Source: Bacillota bacterium
GTDB lineage: Bacteria > Bacillota > Clostridia > Christensenellales > CAG-138
Direction: 5' to 3'
Assembly: GCA_023453725.1 (NCBI GenBank)
Contig: JAEXTB010000233.1
Coordinates: 1-8,601, forward strand
DNA: 8,601 nucleotides
Positions 1 through 6,177 of the stretch are shown in pieces (the first letter of the stretch is position 1; every line of letters begins with the position of its first letter). A program made the position numbers and the translations under genes. The notes below the pieces were generated by a model. The model had not been told where the DNA came from and made no database searches. It saw nothing but the letters and a program-made list of their open reading frames with translations.

Positions 1-348
1 GCTCTGCACCTTGCCGTAATAGGTCAGCCCTTCCACCTTTTCGAGTGCGTTGTTTTGAAGAAACGGGTGTGTGGCAGTCAAATACATGCCAATCCCCTCG
101 TCCTGCTCCAGCTTTTGATAGACGCTACGCATCTGTTTGAGTCCGCCGTTTGTCAAAACACACAAATAACACGGCTCCGGAGAATACTCAACCGATGTTA
201 CCATGCCGCCGAACATCTGCAGCCCTTTTGTATCAGTTGTTGTGAGTACTGAAAAAATCTCCTCCCAAATTTGGGCCGGAGTCGCCTGCCCTTCCTCACC
301 CGCCATGATATCAAAACGCAAGCCCAGACTGAATTTACGTGTTTGCAT
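1..348 (-). CDS. Unrecognised protein, N-terminal part (cut by window edge)
   Basis: The ATG at 348-346 follows a perfect AGGAGG at 359-354 with 5 bases between them. The frame then stays open for 116 codons to the window edge, so the C-terminus is missing. The protein begins MQTRKFSLGL and has no signal peptide or membrane segment, so it is probably cytoplasmic. It contains a CYLC pair near residues 63-66 and otherwise mixed, soluble-looking sequence. I do not recognise the family and assign no function. It starts 12 bases after the ABC-F stop codon, with its ribosome binding site in that gap, so it is the third gene of the DUF2804/ABC-F operon and probably made together with the ABC-F protein. 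The good ribosome binding site and the tight operon position make the gene itself convincing; only its role is open. Confidence 0.8.
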   Translation of the reverse strand, partial: MQTRKFSLGLRFDIMAGEEGQATPAQIWEEIFSVLTTTDTKGLQMFGGMVTSVEYSPEPCYLCVLTNGGLKQMRSVYQKLEQDEGIGMYLTATHPFLQNNALEKVEGLTYYGKVQS

Positions 349-360
349 GTTGGCCTCCTG

Positions 361-2277
361 TCATTCCTGCGCCACAAGCGATTGCAGCGTTTCTTCCGCC
401 TGTTCCCAAAGAGCAATGCACTCCTCAAGCTCCGCCTTACACGCCGCAAGCCTGTTGGAAAGCGCTGCCGCCTTCTCATAATCTGCAGCTGCGCCGGGAT
501 CTAAGAGCTGTTGTTCCAGCGCCGCCTGCTCGTCCTCTTTGGCGGCGACATCCTGCTCTGCGCGCGTTAAAGCGCCTTTTGCGCGGGCGATTGCACTCTG
601 CCGCTCTTTTTTTGCCCGGTATTCGTTCTGCGGTTTTTCTTCCTCCTTGGGCTGGGCGGTCTTGCTTTCCATACTGCGTTCTTCAAGGTATGCGTCATAT
701 CCGCCAATGGTTTCCGTAAGACCGGAGGTGTTCATATACAGCACGCGGTCCGCTAGCCGGTTCACCAGAAAGCGGTCATGCGTCACAATCAGAAGCGCGC
801 CGTCGTATTCTTCAAGCGCCTGCTCGAGCGCTTCGCGCGAGGCAATATCCAAATGGTTGGTGGGTTCGTCCAGCAGCAGCAGGTTTGCGCCGGACAGCAT
901 CAGCTTCAATAGCTGCACCCGCGCGCGCTCCCCGCCGGAAAGCATGCCGATACGCTTTTCCACATCCTCGTTCCGGAACAAAAACGCCGCAAGCGCATTG
1001 CGGATTTCTGTCTGCCGCATGCGCGGGTAAGCGTCCCAGACCTCCTGCAAGACGGTCTTTTCTTCATTGAGCGAGCGCATATTCTGCTCGTAATACGCGG
1101 GCTTTACGCCTGCGCCAAATGCACTCCTGCCTGTGTCCGCGGCCTCCCGCCCCATCAGGATGCGCAAAAGCGTTGTTTTTCCGCAGCCGTTGGGACCAAG
1201 CAAAAATACCCGCTCTCCACGCCGGATCAGCGTGGATGCGCCGGAAAACAGATGCTTTTCGCCGTAGGACTTACTTAATTCGTCGCAAATAAGCACCTCG
1301 TTGCCGCCGGGCTCTTTTGCGGTGAATGTAAAGCGGATGGTTGCGGCCTCTTTTTCTGGCTCCACCAGCGTTGCCTTGAGGCGTTCAATCTGCTTGAGCT
1401 TTGATTCCGCCGTACGGATGTTGCGTTCCTTGTTCCAGCGGCGCTGCTGTTCCACAATGCCGTAGATGCGCCGGATTTCCTTCTGCGTATTCAAATAGTG
1501 TCTGCGGGCAATCTCATTGGCGTTGAGCCTTCTTTCCACATGGGTGGAATAGTTGCCCTGCGTCAAAAACAGCCGGGTATTACTCAATTCCATGGTGCGG
1601 TTGGTGACCTGGTCCAAAAAATACCGGTCATGCGAAATAAGAATAAACGCACCGGTATACGCCTTTAAATACGCTTCCAGCCACTCCGTGGCCGCAATAT
1701 CCAAATGGTTGGTAGGCTCGTCCAAAAACAGGAGATCCGCCCCCACAAGCAGCACCCGGGCAAGCATTGCTTTGTTTAACTGGCCGCCGCTTAAGGAAAG
1801 CGTGGAAAGCTCCAGTTCCGCCTGCGTAAACCCCAGGCCCAGCAGTGTAGAGCGCGTGCGGCTGCGGAATGTAAGGCCGCCGTTTTGCTCATAGCGCTCC
1901 TGAATCTGGTGCTGCTTTTTGACAAGCTGCTCATGCGGCGCTTCAGGCATCAGCAACTGCGCGCCAATGTCCCTGAGCTCTTCTTCGGCTTTTAATAACG
2001 GTTCAAATACATCAAGCGTCAATTCGTAAAGCGTCTGATGTTCTTTTAAAGCGGGCGTCTGCTCCAATGTTGCCGCCTGCACGAGCTTCGCGCGGTGCAC
2101 AGCGCCGCTGTCCGCCTGCTCCATTCCGGTTAAAATGCGCATCAGCGTGGTTTTTCCCGTGCCGTTTGCGCCGACAAATCCAATGTGATCTTTTTCCGCA
2201 ACTTCGAAGGATACATCTTCAAACAGCGTACGTCCCCCGAACGATTTCGATAGCTTAAAAGCTGCCAACAATGCCAT
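361..2277 (-). CDS. ABC-F family ATPase (Uup/YdiF-like)
   Basis: This is a soluble 638-residue protein with two fused ABC ATPase domains and no membrane segments, the hallmark of ABC-F proteins, which act on ribosomes rather than as transporters. Domain 1 has Walker A GANGTGKTT at 36-44, signature LSGGQ at 162-166 and Walker B LLFLDEPTNHLD at 182-193. Domain 2 has Walker A GPNGCGKTT at 361-369, signature LSGGE at 446-450 and Walker B LLLLDEPTNHLD at 466-477. Both catalytic glutamates (E187, E471) are present. The basic interdomain linker, about 235-310, is the part that in relatives reaches the tRNA/peptidyl-transferase region. A charged, Ala/Glu-rich C-terminal segment from about 550 to 638 is predicted coiled coil, as in Uup and YdiF. 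The start lies 5 bases after the DUF2804 stop with only a weak ribosome binding site, suggesting translational coupling. Whether it is housekeeping or confers antibiotic protection cannot be told from sequence; the genomic setting favours housekeeping. Confidence 0.95.
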   Translation of the reverse strand: MALLAAFKLSKSFGGRTLFEDVSFEVAEKDHIGFVGANGTGKTTLMRILTGMEQADSGAVHRAKLVQAATLEQTPALKEHQTLYELTLDVFEPLLKAEEELRDIGAQLLMPEAPHEQLVKKQHQIQERYEQNGGLTFRSRTRSTLLGLGFTQAELELSTLSLSGGQLNKAMLARVLLVGADLLFLDEPTNHLDIAATEWLEAYLKAYTGAFILISHDRYFLDQVTNRTMELSNTRLFLTQGNYSTHVERRLNANEIARRHYLNTQKEIRRIYGIVEQQRRWNKERNIRTAESKLKQIERLKATLVEPEKEAATIRFTFTAKEPGGNEVLICDELSKSYGEKHLFSGASTLIRRGERVFLLGPNGCGKTTLLRILMGREAADTGRSAFGAGVKPAYYEQNMRSLNEEKTVLQEVWDAYPRMRQTEIRNALAAFLFRNEDVEKRIGMLSGGERARVQLLKLMLSGANLLLLDEPTNHLDIASREALEQALEEYDGALLIVTHDRFLVNRLADRVLYMNTSGLTETIGGYDAYLEERSMESKTAQPKEEEKPQNEYRAKKERQSAIARAKGALTRAEQDVAAKEDEQAALEQQLLDPGAAADYEKAAALSNRLAACKAELEECIALWEQAEETLQSLVAQE

Positions 2278-2282
2278 ATGTC

Positions 2283-3299
2283 TTAATACCGATTCCTGAC
2301 TTTTTCTGCAAACCCAAAAAGGTTGTGTATTTGTAATACCGTACCGTCGTCCAACAGGACGCGGCCTGTAAACCTGCCGAACACCTGGTGCTGGTCCGTC
2401 TCAATCACAACGGCGTTTGTTCTTGCCGCACGGTCCAATACGGGGGTAAACTGCATCTCAAACCTGTTGTCCGAAGAGGAAAATGTCCAGGGCTTCAGAT
2501 AGCTATCCTCCGGGATATGGAACGTAACATGCTCCAGCTTGTGAAGCTTATGGTCATAGAAAACCACGTTTTCCGTCGCAGCGCGCGTATCCCCAAATCC
2601 GTAGCCAATGTTGAAGCCGAACGCTTTCCCGTTTACTACGCCGTTCGCGCTGCCCCAGTACCAAGTATTGTCATACGTCCATACGCCCCGGCCCCAATCC
2701 AGCGTGCCAAACGCCGAGTTCTCATCAAACGCGAATTCCAGTTCTCCCAACCGCACATGCCCCGAAGCAGGCATGCAGTTGATCTTCTGATTGTAGTAAA
2801 AATGACCTGGCTTGTGAAAGGGCGTTGCAATCACAATCGATTCCGTTTCCGGAACACGTAATGTGATGTCCACATCCAGTGTCTTGGCGCCAAAAAACCT
2901 TTCATAGGTGCAGACAAGGTGCCGTTCATCTCCCCGGTTGAAAAACCGCATGGAGTATCCTTTATTGGAAACCTCAACATCTCCGGTCTCAGATGATGTC
3001 GGCATGCGGTACTTCCCAAGCGGAAGCGCCTCCATAATGCTGTTTGTCTGTTCCCAGGGACGTAAAAAATCCAACGCTGAAGCGGAAATGAGGCCCATAT
3101 ATCCGTTGTCCGCAACAGTAAGCGCAACGCCGTACCTGCCATCGCTTACAATGTAATAATCCCACTCTTTGATATGCCATGCGCTCTTTTTAACCGAGGC
3201 ACGGTCATAACGCAGCAGCATCCGCCTAGACCATCCGGGTTCTCTCAGGTTGCCTTTGCCATCAAACAAGGGGCCTTTTTCCGTGATTTCATGCTGCAT
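2283..3299 (-). CDS. DUF2804 family protein
   Basis: A 338-residue protein that I recognise as the DUF2804 family from its N-terminus (MQHEITEKGPLFDGKGN) and its later Trp/Gly/Asn-rich blocks, such as TLDWGRGVW and YWGSANG. It has no signal peptide or membrane segment. The many alternating polar and hydrophobic stretches suggest a mostly beta-sheet fold (inference). No enzymatic role is established for the family as far as I know. An in-frame ATG six codons upstream (3317) is open, but the AAGGAG at 3312-3307 sits inside that extension and lies 7 bases before the ATG at 3299, so the shorter form is very likely correct. It is the first gene of a leftward operon, 5 bases ahead of the ABC-F gene, and has its own promoter candidate at 3365-3393. 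Length matches typical family members. Confidence 0.88.
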   Translation of the reverse strand: MQHEITEKGPLFDGKGNLREPGWSRRMLLRYDRASVKKSAWHIKEWDYYIVSDGRYGVALTVADNGYMGLISASALDFLRPWEQTNSIMEALPLGKYRMPTSSETGDVEVSNKGYSMRFFNRGDERHLVCTYERFFGAKTLDVDITLRVPETESIVIATPFHKPGHFYYNQKINCMPASGHVRLGELEFAFDENSAFGTLDWGRGVWTYDNTWYWGSANGVVNGKAFGFNIGYGFGDTRAATENVVFYDHKLHKLEHVTFHIPEDSYLKPWTFSSSDNRFEMQFTPVLDRAARTNAVVIETDQHQVFGRFTGRVLLDDGTVLQIHNLFGFAEKVRNRY

Positions 3300-3364
3300 A
3301 ACCGTTCTCCTTGCCATTTTTGATGCATGTTGAACCGTTGCTTAAGCGGAATTTTCACTTATTT

Positions 3365-3393
3365 ATCATACCACATGATAGCACGGTTTACCA
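3365..3393 (-). promoter_or_regulatory. Promoter candidate for the DUF2804/ABC-F operon
   Basis: Read on the minus strand, a TATGAT -10 box (3370-3365) is preceded by TG one base upstream, giving an extended -10. At 17 bases spacing there is a weak -35, TGGTAA (3393-3388). It would start transcription near 3358, leaving a leader of about 60 bases before the ATG at 3299. The extended -10 compensates for the poor -35. This is inferred from consensus only. Confidence 0.5.
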
Positions 3394-3467
3394 GTTTCAT
3401 GCTTTCGTTCTAAAAAAACGGACAAAATGAATGGATTTCATGCATTTTTTTATAGATATACACGCGA

Positions 3468-3485
3468 AACACTGATGAAAGTGTT
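3468..3485. promoter_or_regulatory. Inverted repeat overlapping the NlpC/P60 gene promoter
   Basis: AACACT (3468-3473) and AGTGTT (3480-3485) are perfect reverse complements separated by 6 bases. The right arm shares its last two bases with the -35 box at 3484-3489, a position where a bound dimeric regulator could act on RNA polymerase. With arms of only 6 bases, a chance occurrence is possible. I do not recognise the regulator. Confidence 0.3.
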
Positions 3486-3513
3486 GGAATATGCCGATAA
3501 GATGGTATATACT
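3484..3513 (+). promoter_or_regulatory. Promoter candidate for the NlpC/P60 gene
   Basis: TTGGAA (3484-3489) and TATACT (3508-3513) are separated by 18 bases; an overlapping TATATA at 3506-3511 would give 16 bases with a TG one base upstream. Either resembles a sigma-A promoter. Transcription would begin near 3520, about 60 bases ahead of the ATG at 3579. Confidence 0.55.
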
Positions 3514-3578
3514 CTATGTATAAGAAACAGTATCCTTTTTTAGCTTTTCTTGTACAGGCCAACCGAAAGGAGCCTAGA

Positions 3579-4904
3579 ATGGACAACCTCTCACGCAGAA
3601 AAGCCCGCAAAGTAAAACCCGGCCGCTTTACAAAGCGTTCGCGCGTTTTTTTACTGCTGCTGGCCGGGATTGTGCTGGTGGGTTTTATCGGGTATCCGCT
3701 GCTTTATAACGGTTACTTGTTCACCACGCCAATACAGGAGGAAGTTTATGCAGCGGCGCCAGCCGCGCAGCAAAGCCCTTCCTCTATTTCCGTAATCCCC
3801 GAGCCTACCGCAACGCCCGCGCCAACTCCTGTCCCCACGCCGGAACCTGTAATCATTTCTCTTTCCGCTTATGAAACGCTGCAGGAAGAAACAGAAAGCG
3901 AAGCCGTTTCGGTGTTGCAGAGCAGGCTAATGGAGCTGGGCTACTTCGATTATGACGAGATCACCACATACTTCGGCCCGGCCACAAAGAACGCCGTCAT
4001 GCTGTTCCAGCGTACGCAAGGGCTGGAGCAGACCGGAATTGCTGATTCAAAGACCCAGGAACTGGTGTTCAGCGTCAATGCCCTCCCTTACCGCATGAAA
4101 TTGGGGGACAAAGGGTCCGATGTACGGAGCATGCAACGCCGCCTTAGTGAGCTTGGCTATTATGAGGGCAAGGACAATGGCTATTTTGGCGTAGCGACAG
4201 AGCGCGCTGTGAAAAGCTTCCAAGCGCGCAATAAAATTGAACAGTCCGGCACGATTGACCAGGATGCGCGCAACCTTCTCTATTCCCCGAATGCGCGCTA
4301 CCTTGTAGATCCCACGCCCACACCCAAGCCTACGCCCAAAGCGACGCCCAAACCCACGCAAAAACCCGCTTCTACGCCAAAGACGACGCCTAAGCCGAGC
4401 ACAACCTGGGAAATTCCCATATTGGATCCCGACGGTTCTGAACCTTCCGAGCCGGAAATCACGCCGGAAGTGACGGCGACGCCCAAGCCTACCTCCAAGC
4501 CCTCCAACCCGGGTTCGTATGAATCCAGCGTAGAAGGCTATATCGCCGCCGCGATGGCGCAGCTCAACAAGCCCTATGTCTGGAGCGAGGAAGGACCGGA
4601 TTCGTTTGACTGTTCCGGGTTCGTCTATTATAGCCTGCGGCTTGCCGGTATCAGCACCAGCAGGTACAACGCGATCGGCTACAGCCAGGTTTCGAGCTGG
4701 GAAGCGGTAGAGAGTTTGTCGAGCTGCCGCCGCGGAGACTTGCTGTTTTATAAATCGGACAGCAACCCGAACGTCAACCATACGGGCATCTATCTTGGCA
4801 ACGGGCAGTTCATACACGCTTCGTCCTCTGCGGGCAAGGTTATGATCAGCTCGACCACCGGATATTACCAGCGCAACTTTGTCATCGCTCGCAGAATATT
4901 CTGA
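3579..4904 (+). CDS. Membrane-anchored NlpC/P60 peptidoglycan endopeptidase with two PG-binding domains
   Basis: A 441-residue protein predicted to cut peptide stems of peptidoglycan outside the membrane. Order: a basic cytoplasmic N-terminus (1-21), one membrane segment at about 22-48 acting as signal anchor, a Pro/Thr linker (74-90), two PG_binding_1 domains at about 105-165 and 174-236 (each with an RL.ELGY block and an AV..FQ helix), a Pro-Thr-Lys linker (245-276), a second short linker (298-308), and an NlpC/P60 domain from about 318 to the end. The catalytic Cys345 lies in DCSGF, with His401 in HTGIYLG and His413 in IHASS, so the triad looks intact. The start is set by AAAGGAG at 3566-3572, 6 bases before the ATG; the frame is open 21 codons further upstream but has no ribosome binding site there. 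The gene is monocistronic, with its own promoter and a strong terminator. A role in cell separation or wall turnover is inferred from relatives; cleavage specificity cannot be read from sequence. Confidence 0.93.
   Translation: MDNLSRRKARKVKPGRFTKRSRVFLLLLAGIVLVGFIGYPLLYNGYLFTTPIQEEVYAAAPAAQQSPSSISVIPEPTATPAPTPVPTPEPVIISLSAYETLQEETESEAVSVLQSRLMELGYFDYDEITTYFGPATKNAVMLFQRTQGLEQTGIADSKTQELVFSVNALPYRMKLGDKGSDVRSMQRRLSELGYYEGKDNGYFGVATERAVKSFQARNKIEQSGTIDQDARNLLYSPNARYLVDPTPTPKPTPKATPKPTQKPASTPKTTPKPSTTWEIPILDPDGSEPSEPEITPEVTATPKPTSKPSNPGSYESSVEGYIAAAMAQLNKPYVWSEEGPDSFDCSGFVYYSLRLAGISTSRYNAIGYSQVSSWEAVESLSSCRRGDLLFYKSDSNPNVNHTGIYLGNGQFIHASSSAGKVMISSTTGYYQRNFVIARRIF
4311..4406 (+). repeat. Pro-Thr-Lys linker-coding degenerate repeat
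   Basis: This stretch inside the NlpC/P60 gene encodes residues 245-276, made of repeated TPKP/TPKA-type units, from runs of near-identical ACGCCCAAG-like triplet groups. It is an extended, flexible spacer that places the catalytic domain at a distance from the wall-binding domains. Such DNA is prone to slippage, so linker length may vary between strains (inference). Confidence 0.6.
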
Positions 4905-4930
4905 TCACTTTGTACATGCAATAAGCGTAG

Positions 4931-4967
4931 AAAGACCTGCACACAAGCTTGCGTGCAGGTCTTTTTT
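4931..4967 (+). terminator. Rho-independent terminator after the NlpC/P60 gene
   Basis: A 12-bp perfect stem (AAAGACCTGCAC at 4931-4942 with its complement at 4953-4964) continues past one A-C mismatch into the palindrome CAAGCTTG, and ends in six T (4962-4967). It begins 27 bases after the stop codon of the NlpC/P60 gene. This is a strong, textbook intrinsic terminator. Confidence 0.92.
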
Positions 4968-4977
4968 CTTGTACAAT
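4949..4977 (+). promoter_or_regulatory. Promoter candidate for the radical SAM gene, inside the upstream terminator
   Basis: TACAAT (4972-4977, five of six consensus bases) is preceded at exactly 17 bases by TTGCGT (4949-4954). The -35 lies in the loop-side half of the terminator hairpin, and the T run lies in the spacer. The predicted start is near 4984, which places the small hairpin 4984-5001 at the very 5' end of the mRNA. This is the only good promoter I see between the terminator and the gene. Confidence 0.5.
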
Positions 4978-4983
4978 GCTGCA

Positions 4984-5001
4984 TGCAGGCGGATGCCTGC
5001 A
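4984..5001 (+). other. Leader hairpin abutting the radical SAM ribosome binding site
   Basis: TGCAGGC (4984-4990), loop GGAT, and GCCTGCA (4995-5001) form a perfect 7-bp hairpin. Its last base is the first A of the AAAGGAGG ribosome binding site (5001-5008). If transcription starts near 4984, the mRNA begins with this hairpin, which could protect the 5' end or modulate ribosome access. Function is inferred only. Confidence 0.5.
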
Positions 5002-5016
5002 AAGGAGGATCTATAC

Positions 5017-5895
5017 TTGGCGCAATGCAACTGCTGCCCGCGCGGCTGTAACATTGACCGTGCCCAAACGCCCGGTTTCTGCGGCGCAACAAATGTTGCG
5101 CGTGTTGCCCGCGCGGCGCTCCACCATTGGGAGGCACCCATGTTCAGCGGCACGCGTGGTTCAGGCGCGGTGTTTTTTTCCGGTTGCGCATTGCGGTGCT
5201 GCTTCTGCCAGAATATGGACATCAGCGCACATCAAAAGGGCGAGTTGTGCCCGGAAGAGAAGCTGGTCGCGCTGTTTCTTTCACTGCAGGATCAGGGCGC
5301 GCACAACATCAACCTTGTCACGCCCACGCCGCATATTGCAGCCATCCGCTCGGCGCTTATTGCGGCAAAAAAAAGCGGGCTCAATATCCCTATCCTTTAT
5401 AACACCAGCGGCTATGAAGATATTACGGCGCTTCAAACGCTTGAAGGGCTTGTTGATATCTACCTTCCCGATTTTAAATATGTAACGCCGAAAATCAGCA
5501 AAGCGTTTTCCGGCACAGAAGATTACTTTGCCTTTGCGGGGCCTGCAATTCTTGAAATGCACCGTCAAGTGGGCACGCTGCAAATGGATGAAAACGGGAT
5601 TGCAACGCGCGGTATTTTGATACGTCATCTTGTGCTGCCCGGCTGTATTGATGAAACCAGGCGCGTACTCGATTTTATTATGGAAGCGCTCCCCAGGGAT
5701 ACATACATTTCCCTGATGCGGCAATACACGCCCAGCTCATTCAATTTAAAAGCGCCGCTGAACCGCCCGCTGACAGCGCGGGAATACGAACGCGCCGCTG
5801 ATTACTGCCTGCAGCTTGGGTTTCCCAATGTGCTGCTTCAGGAAGCATCTGCTGCAACTTCTGCTTATACGCCGCCTTTTTTTGACACGTTATAG
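5017..5895 (+). CDS. PflX/PflA-like radical SAM iron-sulfur protein (COG1313 type), TTG start
   Basis: A 292-residue radical SAM enzyme of the PflA-related group. Counting from the TTG, Cys4, Cys7 and Cys11 form the N-terminal CNCCPRGC motif typical of this group, with Cys22 in GFCG close by. The radical SAM CxxxCxxC is Cys57, Cys61 and Cys64 in GCALRCCFCQN and should hold the 4Fe-4S cluster that cleaves S-adenosylmethionine. VTPTPH at about 104-109 and the DIYLPDFKY block near 150 fit the TIM-barrel core. Substrate or target protein is unknown; relatives are often annotated as pyruvate formate-lyase activating-like, but no glycyl radical enzyme is present here. The frame is open back to 4879, yet the only good ribosome binding site, AAAGGAGG at 5001-5008, lies 8 bases before TTG 5017, and family members begin just before the Cys motif, so the TTG start is preferred over ATG 4993. 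There is no dedicated terminator directly after it; the next is at 6178. Confidence 0.9.
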   Translation: MAQCNCCPRGCNIDRAQTPGFCGATNVARVARAALHHWEAPMFSGTRGSGAVFFSGCALRCCFCQNMDISAHQKGELCPEEKLVALFLSLQDQGAHNINLVTPTPHIAAIRSALIAAKKSGLNIPILYNTSGYEDITALQTLEGLVDIYLPDFKYVTPKISKAFSGTEDYFAFAGPAILEMHRQVGTLQMDENGIATRGILIRHLVLPGCIDETRRVLDFIMEALPRDTYISLMRQYTPSSFNLKAPLNRPLTAREYERAADYCLQLGFPNVLLQEASAATSAYTPPFFDTL

Positions 5896-5968
5896 TCGTG
5901 TTCACAATTTGTTTTCAAGTTTTGGGCAAGAAAACACTAAATATGGCCAATAATAGTCAAATCAGAGG

Positions 5969-5997
5969 TTGTAAACCACCAAATATGGTGGTACAAT
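5969..5997 (+). promoter_or_regulatory. Promoter of the putative intergenic RNA
   Basis: TTGTAA (5969-5974) and TACAAT (5992-5997) are spaced by exactly 17 bases and match the sigma-A consensus at four and five of six positions. It lies 74 bases after the radical SAM stop codon. No plus-strand protein gene follows, so the product is best explained as an untranslated RNA starting near 6004. Confidence 0.65.
5975..5992. promoter_or_regulatory. Perfect inverted repeat filling the promoter spacer (possible operator)
   Basis: ACCACCA (5975-5981), AATA, TGGTGGT (5986-5992) is an 18-base perfect inverted repeat lying exactly between the -35 and -10 boxes. A dimeric repressor bound here would block RNA polymerase. 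I compared it by memory with HrcA, CtsR, LexA, Rex, NrdR and BirA sites and found no match. Confidence 0.5.
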
Positions 5998-6116
5998 AGC
6001 ATTACGAAGAACATTAAAAAGATTGCTTCTTTCCGTCCGGAAAACAACAGTATTCTTCATTGACTGTTCTTCCTCCTTAAATAAGACGCAAACGAACTAC
6101 TTTGTACTTTATAACC

Positions 6117-6135
6117 GGGACTCGGGCGGGTAGGG
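6117..6135 (+). other. G-quadruplex motif within the putative RNA
   Basis: Four GGG tracts at 6117-6119, 6124-6126, 6128-6130 and 6133-6135 are joined by loops of 4, 1 and 2 bases (ACTC, C, TA), meeting the usual G3N1-7 rule. A fifth GGG lies at 6145-6147. It is on the strand of the predicted transcript, so an RNA quadruplex is possible. Formation is not shown by the sequence alone. Confidence 0.5.
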
Positions 6136-6177
6136 CAACCGAACGGGAAACGGCGACCGGACGGAAACTTTTCGAAG

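Noticed and set aside
3424..3451. Terminator-like hairpin followed by seven T
   Set aside because: The stem is AT-rich with a mismatch, and no rightward gene ends just before it; kept only as a possible regulatory element.
3516..3578. N-terminal extension of the NlpC/P60 gene from the ATG at 3516
   Set aside because: There is no ribosome binding site before 3516, the predicted transcript starts at about 3520, and AAAGGAG at 3566-3572 fits the ATG at 3579.
4047..4817. A 256-codon open frame on the minus strand opposite the NlpC/P60 gene
   Set aside because: It lies wholly antisense to a gene with intact catalytic domains, its Arg/Gly/Val-rich composition looks like a codon-bias shadow, and it has no supporting family motif.
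4879..5016. N-terminal extension of the radical SAM gene
   Set aside because: It would overlap the end of the NlpC/P60 gene and run through a terminator; the only strong ribosome binding site serves the TTG at 5017.
5911..5935. Terminator just after the radical SAM gene (GTTTTC ... GAAAAC)
   Set aside because: Only 6 AT-rich pairs around a 13-base loop and no T run follows.
5986..5998. T-box motif, suggested by TGGTGGTAC
   Set aside because: The T-box continues CCGCG and precedes a terminator and an aminoacyl-tRNA-related gene; here the bases form a promoter -10 and an inverted repeat.
6084..6140. Cyclic di-GMP (GEMM) riboswitch, suggested by GACGCAAA and GGGTAGGGCAACCG
   Set aside because: The order of core elements and the second conserved helix do not fit, and no plus-strand gene follows for it to control.
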